From: Dehalococcoidales bacterium
GTDB taxonomy: Bacteria > Chloroflexota > Dehalococcoidia > Dehalococcoidales > UBA3254
Assembly (NCBI GenBank): GCA_028718465.1
Contig: JAQULX010000011.1
Span: 1 to 18,889, forward strand
DNA length: 18,889 nt
Direction: 5' to 3'
The notes below the pieces were generated by a model. The model saw only the letters and a program-made list of their open reading frames with translations. It made no database searches and had not been told where the DNA came from. How positions within the stretch are numbered: position 1 is the stretch's first letter; each line of letters begins with the position of its first letter. Shown here piece after piece: positions 14,079-18,889 of this stretch. Made by a program: the position numbers and the translations under genes.

Positions 14079-14124
14079 TGGTCATATGTTCATTATATAT
14101 AAACACAATATGAGCATATGCCCA
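14079..14124. promoter_or_regulatory. Two putative operators TG-N2-CATATG-N2-CA
   Basis: TGGTCATATGTTCA (14079-14092) and TGAGCATATGCCCA (14111-14124). Their starts are 32 bases apart, about three helical turns, so both would face the same side of the DNA. The second copy and the bases after it, up to the AAAGGAAAA ribosome-binding site, also resemble the thrS leader. Confidence 0.58.
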
Positions 14125-14144
14125 ATATGATAAAGGAAAAGAGG

Positions 14145-14270
14145 ATGGGAAGACGCACATTATACAGGCGGGCAGGCTATCTGCCTTCAGTGACATTTTT
14201 CAACTCTGGATATGCAGACCGGATTCAGAGATATCCGGATGGGACTTTTTCATACTGCTACGGCAGGTAG
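14145..14270 (+). CDS. Putative small protein, 41 aa, first gene of the operon
   Basis: A 41-codon ORF starting MGRRTLYRRAGYLPS and ending FSYCYGR, rich in Arg, Tyr and Gly. AAAGGA lies about seven bases before the ATG and aligns with the thrS ribosome-binding site. It is the first ORF after the promoter at 14043 and precedes the NifX-like gene by 46 bases. I do not recognise the family. The DNA also contains dyads (GGCAG/CTGCC, GGATAT/ATATCC), so a structured leader RNA is an alternative. Confidence 0.5.
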   Translation: MGRRTLYRRAGYLPSVTFFNSGYADRIQRYPDGTFSYCYGR

Positions 14271-14316
14271 ATGCCTGTGCCATAGTTTTAGATTTAATTA
14301 CATTTGGAGGTAAAAA

Positions 14317-14739
14317 ATGAAAATTGCAATTTCAGCTACCGGAACCAATCTTGAGGCTATGCTGGACCCCCGCTTCGGCAGATGTCAGTATTTTATATAT
14401 GTGGATCTGGAGACTCTCCAGTTTGAAGCCGCAGAGAACTCAAGTGCTTTGGCCGGAGGCGGCGCCGGAATTGCTGCGGCTCAGGCCATCGCAGCTAAGG
14501 GAGTGGAAGCAGTAGTCACCGGCAATTGCGGCCCCAATGCTTACCAGGTATTATCGGCCGCCAAAATCAAAGTTATCACTGGAGCTTCTGGCAAGATAAA
14601 AGATGCTATCCAGGACTACAAGAATGGAAAATACCAGGCCACTACGCAGCCTAATGTTCCCGGCCATTTTGGCATGGGAGGAGGAGCAGGCGGTAGAGGT
14701 AGAGGTATGGGGGGCAGATGGGGAACCGGCAGAAGCTAA
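14317..14739 (+). CDS. NifX/NafY-like iron-molybdenum cofactor family protein with Gly/Arg tail
   Basis: A 140 aa protein of the dinitrogenase iron-molybdenum cofactor family (MTH1175-like). The fold opens MKIAISATGTNLEAMLDPRFGRC, with the family motif DPRFGRC (17-23), and later has AVVTGNCGPNA (Cys71). These proteins bind Fe-S or Fe-Mo clusters in nitrogenase systems, but many anaerobes without nitrogenase carry them beside zinc ribbons and metal regulators, as here. From about residue 115 the chain becomes a flexible Gly/Arg-rich tail. GGAGG lies about seven bases before the ATG. It is divergent from the DtxR-family regulator and 21 bases before the Gly-rich zinc-ribbon gene. Confidence 0.92.
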   Translation: MKIAISATGTNLEAMLDPRFGRCQYFIYVDLETLQFEAAENSSALAGGGAGIAAAQAIAAKGVEAVVTGNCGPNAYQVLSAAKIKVITGASGKIKDAIQDYKNGKYQATTQPNVPGHFGMGGGAGGRGRGMGGRWGTGRS

Positions 14740-14760
14740 AAATTTTCAGGAGGTTAGATT

Positions 14761-14958
14761 ATGCCTAGAGGAGACGGAACCGGCCCCCCACGCGGGGCCA
14801 CCGGCAGAGGCGGACGCATGAAAGGCACTAATCCCGGAGCGGGACCCGGCGGAAACTGCATCTGCCCAGGTTGCGGAGAAAAGATGTCGCATAAACAGGG
14901 AGTCCCCTGCTATAATTTGAGGTGTCCAAAGTGCGGCACAAAAATGGTGAGGGGATAA
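14761..14958 (+). CDS. Gly-rich zinc-ribbon protein (DUF5320-like start)
   Basis: A 65 aa protein. The N-terminal half is MPRGDGTGPPRGATGRGGR, like the MPRGDGTGP opening of DUF5320-type proteins that accompany NifX-like genes. The C-terminal half is a rubredoxin-like ribbon: CICPGCGEKMSH, then GVPC and LRCPKCGTKMVR. The cysteines should bind one iron or zinc. AGGAGG is just upstream of the ATG. The 21-base gap to the NifX-like gene and the shared Gly/Arg-rich composition suggest joint work in metal-cluster handling; the exact role is unknown. Confidence 0.85.
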   Translation: MPRGDGTGPPRGATGRGGRMKGTNPGAGPGGNCICPGCGEKMSHKQGVPCYNLRCPKCGTKMVRG

Positions 14959-15141
14959 GCTTCTAATTAATATATGGGCGCGTATATAAAAAATCATTAG
15001 AGAGCTTTAATCCAACTCATGTTGGCCGGGAAAGATCCCGCAAGTTCTTGAACGAAGAAAAAGAAAAAGTCGGGGAGTGATGCCTTTTCCCGAAATAAAC
15101 TATAAAATTCCGAGATCCACTACCATTAAGGAGAAGCCAAA

Positions 15142-15519
15142 GTGCAAGAACTAATCAAGGAATTCATGGAGCAAAAGCGGTTCGCTGTAGTCGGTGCTAC
15201 GGATAATCCGCAAAAGTATGGGCATCAGATCGTAATGAATTTACAAAAACGAGGTTACGAGGTATATCCGGTTAATCCCCGACTCACAGAACTGGAAGGC
15301 CTTAAATGCTATGCCAGTCTGGCGGAAATCCCGGTTAAGGTGGATGTAGTGGATTTTGTGGTTCCACCCAGAGTAACCGAGGAAACTCTTAAGCAGTGTC
15401 AGGAATTGGGATTAGACCATATCTGGCTTCAGCCCGGTTCCGAAAGCGAGACCGCTATCGCTTTTTGCCAGGAGAACCATTTAAAGGTAGTTCATAGTGT
15501 ATGTGTCATGATGAATTAG
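15142..15519 (+). CDS. CoA-binding-domain protein (YccU family)
   Basis: A 125 aa Rossmann protein of the small CoA-binding family, related to the N-terminal CoA-binding domain of succinyl-CoA synthetase alpha. Visible motifs are FAVVGATDNPQKYGH (15-29), VYPVNPR, and HIWLQPGSES. It lacks the acyl-CoA-synthetase catalytic parts, so it probably binds CoA as a sensor or carrier; the role is not known. The start is a GTG at 15142 with AAGGAG (15128-15133) eight bases upstream. It lies between the two NifX-like genes on the same strand. The 183-base gap before it contains dyads but no clear terminator. Confidence 0.9.
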   Translation: MQELIKEFMEQKRFAVVGATDNPQKYGHQIVMNLQKRGYEVYPVNPRLTELEGLKCYASLAEIPVKVDVVDFVVPPRVTEETLKQCQELGLDHIWLQPGSESETAIAFCQENHLKVVHSVCVMMN

Positions 15520-15619
15520 GTTTATTGACCTGGCGTTAGTATTGGGAAGAATCGAGTTACTATTTATCATCATCAAAAACATATGAAGAGAAAAAATGAA
15601 AACTGGAGGAAATGATTTA

Positions 15620-15961
15620 ATGGTAAAGTACGCTATCCCGGTTAGTGGAGGCAGAGTTTGTCCGCACTTCGGGCATTGTGAGCAATTCGCGTTGATTGAT
15701 GTTGATGAAACCAGTAAAGGAATTGTAGGCAAGAAAATGGTTACCCCGCCGCCGCATCAACCCGGGCTTCTCCCACCCTGGCTGGCCCAGCAGGGTGTGA
15801 ATCGAGTAATTGCCGGTGGCATGGGAGCTCATGCTCAGGAGTTATTCCAGCAAAATAATGTCGAAGTTATTATGGGAGCTATGGAAGACGATCCGGAGAA
15901 AGCCGTTTTGAGCCATTTGAACGGCGTACTGGAAACCGGTGACAATGCCTGCGATCACTAG
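15620..15961 (+). CDS. NifX-like iron-molybdenum cofactor family protein, second copy
   Basis: A 113 aa member of the same family as the gene at 14317 but clearly diverged. It has the motif CPHFGHCEQF near the N-terminus (two Cys and two His), a middle PPPHQPGLLPPWL loop, VIAGGMGAHA, and a C-terminal Cys-His (NACDH). The extra Cys/His residues suggest direct cluster or metal binding. I start at the ATG at 15620 (MVKYAIPVSGG), where the fold begins, with GGAGG (15605-15609) ten bases upstream; the in-frame ATG at 15596 adds eight residues that contain the ribosome-binding site. The next gene begins 15 bases after its stop. Confidence 0.92.
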   Translation: MVKYAIPVSGGRVCPHFGHCEQFALIDVDETSKGIVGKKMVTPPPHQPGLLPPWLAQQGVNRVIAGGMGAHAQELFQQNNVEVIMGAMEDDPEKAVLSHLNGVLETGDNACDH

Positions 15962-15976
15962 ATCGCGAGGGTATTA

Positions 15977-16216
15977 ATGTCAGAGGAAGAGAACATTAGA
16001 AGTAAGGTAGATAGGCATGGTGTCCAGTGGAATAAAGCCTATTTCGGAGGCGGTCTTCATTTTCAAAACTGGTTAAGCCAGGTGATAGAGTTGAAGGGCA
16101 GAGAGAATGTGGAAATTGAAGAAGTCGATTCGAGCGGATTTCCCTGCTTCAAGGAAAGTGATGAGAAGATGTACCGCATCTGGATAAGGAATAATGATAC
16201 GAATAAGAACACTTAA
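15977..16216 (+). CDS. Hypothetical protein, 79 aa
   Basis: I do not recognise this 79 aa protein. It starts MSEEENIRSKVDRHGVQWNK and contains YFGGGLHFQNWL and an FPCFKES segment with its only cysteine. It is soluble and acidic at the start. GAGGG lies about five bases before the ATG. The 15-base gap to the preceding NifX-like gene makes co-translation likely, so a role with that protein is reasonable but unproven. Confidence 0.75.
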   Translation: MSEEENIRSKVDRHGVQWNKAYFGGGLHFQNWLSQVIELKGRENVEIEEVDSSGFPCFKESDEKMYRIWIRNNDTNKNT

Positions 16217-16288
16217 TTGTAGCGAAGTCTGATACCAAAACTGCCCATGGCATTTGTGGTTGCTCTAGCGAGAGCGGGGAGGTGTAGA

Positions 16289-16495
16289 ATGTGTCTGGCT
16301 AAGGTTTTTTTAAATACCAGAAGAGATCAAGCAGTATTGCAGGATATCGCCCGGCTAAGAATACAGGATGGCCAGGCAGAGTTAGAAACTCTATCCGGTG
16401 AAACCAGAATGATACTGGGTAAGGTCACGGAAATTGATTTTATGACTTCGAGTATAATCCTTGATGTTACCATGAACGAGCTTAATATCGTCTGA
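16289..16495 (+). CDS. cooT: CooT-family nickel-binding protein
   Basis: A 68 aa protein starting MCLAKVFLN, the CooT signature in which Cys2 and the N-terminal amine help form a nickel site in a homodimer. The rest follows the family pattern (VLQDIARLRIQDGQAELETLSGE, GKVTEIDFMTSSIIL). CooT supplies or buffers nickel for carbon monoxide dehydrogenase maturation in Rhodospirillum; in other anaerobes the client is unclear. The start is decided by GGGAGGTG (16277-16284) about six bases before the ATG at 16289, and by the need for Cys at position 2; an ATG at 16247 would add 14 unrelated residues. No CODH gene lies in the window. Confidence 0.88.
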   Translation: MCLAKVFLNTRRDQAVLQDIARLRIQDGQAELETLSGETRMILGKVTEIDFMTSSIILDVTMNELNIV

Positions 16496-16561
16496 CAGAG
16501 ACTCGGGGTCAATGCAAATTAAGTATCCAGCTAGTCTAACAGTTTAAACGGAAGATTTAAA

Positions 16562-17236
16562 ATGAACAATACCCCCTTTAATAATCTGGCTTCTGAATAT
16601 GACGCCTGGTTTGATGAGAAAGGGAAGCTTATCTTTGAGATCGAGGTGAAGGCTTTCCAGGAAATCTTGCCTGGTCTACCGAAACCCTGGTTAGAGGTCG
16701 GGGCTGGCAGCGGCCGTTTTGCTCAAGCTCTGGGAATCGATACCGGGGTTGAACCTTCGATTGAAATGGTCAAGATTGCCAGGAGCAGAGGAATCAATAC
16801 CTTCTTGAGTAAAGGCGAACAACAGGTCTTTGAGGATGCATCCTTCGGCACAGTATTTCTGATTACTACTCTCTGCTTCCTGGAATCTCCTCTGGATGTA
16901 CTCAAAGAAGCCCACCGCATCATAGTACCTGGAGGCAAAATAGTATTGGGGGTGATCTTGAAGGATAGTCCCTGGGGGAAATACTACGAGCAGAAGAAAC
17001 TGGAAAGTCACCCCATTTATAAGTACGCCACTTTTTACCGGTGCAGTGATGTAGCCAGGTTGACATTAAAGGCCGGCTTCATGGGGGAGAGAATTATCTC
17101 AACCCTGTTGCAGAGTCCAGGTGAAGTACGGTACCCAGAAGATCCTAAAGAAGGCTATTACACTGAGGCAGGTTTTGTGATAATCGTGGCCGCAAAACCA
17201 GGGCAGGATTTCTCTCTTAACACCGACTCAGCCTAA
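16562..17236 (+). CDS. Class I SAM-dependent methyltransferase
   Basis: A 224 aa Rossmann-fold methyltransferase. Motif I is LEVGAGSGRF (44-53), the acidic residue of motif II is the Glu in GVEPSIEM, and the FGTVFLITTLCFLESP stretch corresponds to motif IV of the UbiE/methyltransferase-11 group. The substrate is unknown; small-molecule and arsenite or metal-related targets are all possible, and I see no conserved cysteine trio typical of arsenite methyltransferases. GGAAG lies nine bases before the ATG. It sits between cooT and the deformylase gene in the co-directional series. Confidence 0.9.
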   Translation: MNNTPFNNLASEYDAWFDEKGKLIFEIEVKAFQEILPGLPKPWLEVGAGSGRFAQALGIDTGVEPSIEMVKIARSRGINTFLSKGEQQVFEDASFGTVFLITTLCFLESPLDVLKEAHRIIVPGGKIVLGVILKDSPWGKYYEQKKLESHPIYKYATFYRCSDVARLTLKAGFMGERIISTLLQSPGEVRYPEDPKEGYYTEAGFVIIVAAKPGQDFSLNTDSA

Positions 17237-17287
17237 TGTCCTGACAAAAATGAGAATTGAAAACGAGTAATTTTCAGAAGGCGCAAC

Positions 17288-17788
17288 ATGGCAGTTTTAC
17301 CTATCCGTCATTTCCCGGCTGACCCGGTATTAAGACAAAAAGCTAAGCGGATACACGCGATCACTGACTCAATTCAGCGGCTGATCGGCGATATGATTGA
17401 GACCATGCAGCAAGCCAGAGGAGTCGGACTGGCAGCTCCCCAGATCGGAGTGGGGCTCCGGGTGATAGTGCTCCAGATGCCGGAAGAACAACCGGTGGTG
17501 ATCATTAACCCGGAAATAACCGAACACAATGGAGTACAGGTGGTAACTGAAGGTTGTCTGAGCGTTCCTGGTTATTACGGAGAAATCCAACGTTCGGCAT
17601 CAGTCACGGTCAAAGGGCTGGACCGCCATGGAAAGAAAATAAAAGTGAAGGCTACCGGCCTGCTGGCAGAGGCGCTGGAACATGAGATAGACCATCTGAA
17701 TGGTAAACTATACATCGACCATGTGGGTGACAAATCAAAACTTCATAAAATTGAATATCCGCAAATACCGGAGGATAGAGACAACTAA
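17288..17788 (+). CDS. def: Peptide deformylase
   Basis: Removes the formyl group from the N-terminal methionine of new proteins, using a bound Fe2+ (or Zn2+/Ni2+). The 166 aa sequence has all three motifs: GVGLAAPQIG (45-54), EGCLSVPG (88-95) and HEIDH (132-136). The metal ligands Cys90, His132 and His136 fall at exactly the numbers of the E. coli enzyme, and Glu133 is the catalytic base. An AGAAGG site precedes the ATG by about five bases. It is not followed by fmt as in many genomes but sits in a metal-handling series, which may reflect its iron dependence. Confidence 0.97.
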   Translation: MAVLPIRHFPADPVLRQKAKRIHAITDSIQRLIGDMIETMQQARGVGLAAPQIGVGLRVIVLQMPEEQPVVIINPEITEHNGVQVVTEGCLSVPGYYGEIQRSASVTVKGLDRHGKKIKVKATGLLAEALEHEIDHLNGKLYIDHVGDKSKLHKIEYPQIPEDRDN

Positions 17789-17851
17789 TGTCTGGTGCGG
17801 ATAAAAGCGCAGGATTGAGGTCAGAGCAACGTTAATAGGGGAAGATCTATC

Positions 17852-18268
17852 ATGAAAACTTATCTCGACTGTTTACCCTGTCTGGTAAACCAATCTCTGA
17901 AAGCGGTGAGATTAATTACCAGTGATGAGGATCTTCAGCGCAAGGTACTAAATGCTATGGCAGCCCGAATTCCCGAGCTATCTCTCGGCTTGAAGCCACT
18001 GGAAATTGCCCGGCAAGGCTACCGCATTATCACTGTACTTCCTCAGTGTTCACTGGAACTGCAGCGGTACTATCATTCTGCTGATTTGATTATCTCTAAG
18101 GGACAGGGCAATTATGAATCCCTGGAAGGAGAGACCGGTAATCTTTTCTTTTTCCTGAAAGCCAAATGTAATCTAGCGGCTGGAACTCTGGGAGTCAAAG
18201 TAGGAAATGCTGTTCTAAAGCAACACAGGAAGGAACTCCGTTATTCTGGCCAAACATCGCAATCCTGA
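17852..18268 (+). CDS. DUF89/ARMT1-like protein with an internal deletion
   Basis: The N-terminus (MKTYLDCLPCLVNQSLKAVR) and C-terminus (SADLIISKGQGNYESL, FFFLKAKCNLAAGTLGVKVG) match the start and end of DUF89 proteins, which bind a divalent metal and act as phosphatases or related enzymes. A usual bacterial or archaeal member has about 280 residues; this one has 138. The middle, with the GN-x-ID and DNAGE metal-site motifs, is missing. The join lies near residues 60-66, about nucleotides 18029-18049, where YRIIT runs straight into VLPQCSLEL in frame. With the metal site gone, enzyme activity is unlikely. It may be a pseudogene, a trimmed protein with a new use, or an assembly error. The ribosome-binding site (GGGGAAGA) is intact. 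Confidence 0.8.
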   Translation: MKTYLDCLPCLVNQSLKAVRLITSDEDLQRKVLNAMAARIPELSLGLKPLEIARQGYRIITVLPQCSLELQRYYHSADLIISKGQGNYESLEGETGNLFFFLKAKCNLAAGTLGVKVGNAVLKQHRKELRYSGQTSQS

Positions 18269-18633
18269 GATGAAGCATTAGCCGGCGTATCAGCCTGGGT
18301 CCGGTTTTATTACAAGAGCTGCTGCGAATATTAGCCGAAATGGGGCTTGCTTTTAAGGGAGGAGGCTAACGGACAGAGAAGGGATGCTGCCGGCAATTCT
18401 GTCAATGTCACCGACAGCAATAGCAGTAAATGGTGAATCCCCATGGACTGATCTGAAATTAATGAGATTAAAATGTATGGCGCAAGTTGATTTTATAAAG
18501 TAAGTGGAACCTAGAAAGTGGAGAAACCAAGGATTAATGATAGTCCTCAAATGTGTCAGTTGATCCACATAGATAAACAGGAGAATAAAGAAAAAAATCC
18601 TGTGATCTGATTGAGGTTTAAGGAGAACTAACC
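18269..18633 (+). other. Intergenic region upstream of moaA
   Basis: About 365 bases with no convincing gene. Two short in-frame stretches (about 18276-18370 and a 39-codon ORF at 18384-18503) look mildly protein-like but lack proper ribosome-binding sites. A CTGTC/GACAG hairpin lies around 18400. I looked for a molybdenum-cofactor riboswitch and could not match the consensus by eye. Confidence 0.4.
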
Positions 18634-18889
18634 GTGACAGGGCTTTATGATTCATTTCAGCGTCCTATTAACTACCTGCGAATATCGGTGACTGACCGTT
18701 GTAATCTGCGCTGTATCTATTGCATGCCGGCAAGTGGAGTCAGCCTGATGAGCCACGATGATATTCTGAATTATGAGGAAATCCGTATAGTGGCGCTGGC
18801 AGCCGCCCGGCTCGGTATTAATAAAATAAGGCTTACCGGAGGTGAACCGCTGGTGAGGCCAGGTCTGGCGCACCTGGTAGAGATGCTGT
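18634..18889 (+). CDS. moaA: GTP 3',8-cyclase MoaA, N-terminal part
   Basis: First enzyme of molybdenum cofactor synthesis: a radical SAM protein that rearranges GTP to 3',8-cyclo-GTP. Only the first 85 residues are in the window. The cluster motif C23-NLR-C27-IY-C30 followed by MP, and KIRLTGGEPLVR, are diagnostic for MoaA. The start is a GTG at 18634 with AAGGAG (18620-18625) eight bases upstream. The gene continues past the right edge. With two NifX-like proteins and CooT upstream it extends the metal-cofactor theme, although a gap of about 365 bases suggests its own promoter. Confidence 0.94.
   Translation, partial: MTGLYDSFQRPINYLRISVTDRCNLRCIYCMPASGVSLMSHDDILNYEEIRIVALAAARLGINKIRLTGGEPLVRPGLAHLVEML

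Noticed and set aside
14970..14987. AT-rich dyad ATATATG-GGCG-CGTATAT after the zinc-ribbon gene
   Set aside because: A seven-pair stem, but followed by A-rich and not T-rich DNA on the plus strand. I do not call a terminator.
18384..18503. 39-codon plus-strand ORF upstream of moaA
   Set aside because: Mildly protein-like, but the nearest good Shine-Dalgarno is 18 bases away and nothing else supports it.
18269..18633. Possible molybdenum-cofactor riboswitch before moaA
   Set aside because: The location is right, but I could not match the consensus stems by eye. A covariance-model search would decide.
18353..18655. 100-codon minus-strand ORF opposite the moaA leader
   Set aside because: It starts inside moaA, is antisense to the ribosome-binding site of moaA, and shows no family motif.
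1..18889. tRNA genes, CRISPR arrays, insertion sequences, phage genes
   Set aside because: I looked for tRNA arms, spaced direct repeats, transposase motifs and integrase motifs and saw none.

Overview
The window looks like chromosomal DNA of a non-phototrophic, anaerobic Chloroflexota bacterium, most plausibly Dehalococcoidia. I infer this from the gene set and from moderate GC by eye: a small RRM RNA-binding protein beside a RhlE-type helicase, CxxC-x17-CxxC zinc-ribbon proteins, a lipoprotein serpin, a threonyl-tRNA synthetase without its TGS domain, and a metal-cofactor cluster with NifX-like proteins, CooT and MoaA. No lineage marker was searched. I saw no tRNA, rRNA, CRISPR array or insertion sequence.

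Region 1 (1-1313, minus strand): the first codons of an RRM RNA-binding protein and a complete DEAD-box RNA helicase, probably one RNA-remodelling operon. Region 2 (1414-5296): a cluster of very small, mostly cysteine-rich genes around an orphan NarL-type response regulator. It holds two diverged copies of one divergent module: a minus-strand 103-106 aa zinc-ribbon protein, about 510 bp of spacer, and a plus-strand 58-68 aa protein with a WKC / H / CKYC metal-site pattern. The two spacers share a non-coding element at conserved distances. Between the copies lie a third zinc ribbon and a 34-codon basic ORF. Region 3 (5401-7571): an unassigned radical SAM protein with a B12-domain-like N-terminus, a short charged coiled-coil protein, and a small ORF linked to the serpin stop codon. 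Region 4 (7572-8918, minus): an exported lipoprotein serpin with an inhibitory-type hinge.

Region 5 (9433-12637): thrS with a clear sigma-70-type promoter, a cupin, and a convergent alpha/beta hydrolase. Region 6 (12763-13772, minus): a cyclic-nucleotide-binding-domain protein without a DNA-binding domain and a DtxR-family metalloregulator. Region 7 (14145 to the end, plus): a long co-directional series. It contains a 41 aa ORF, a NifX-like protein with a Gly/Arg tail, a Gly-rich zinc ribbon, a CoA-binding protein, a second NifX-like protein, a 79 aa unknown, CooT (nickel), a methyltransferase, peptide deformylase, an internally deleted DUF89 protein and the start of moaA.

Regulation gives some of the strongest signals. 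The thrS promoter and the promoter of region 7 match at 39 of 50 positions. Both carry a palindrome TG-N2-CATATG-N2-CA at the same place downstream of the -10 box, and region 7 has a second copy 32 bp further on. The divergent DtxR-family gene has its own candidate promoter, with a 32-bp near-perfect palindrome over its predicted start site. Together these suggest a metal- or stress-responsive regulon that links translation (thrS, perhaps def) with metal-cofactor handling (NifX-like, CooT, MoaA). That link is inference.
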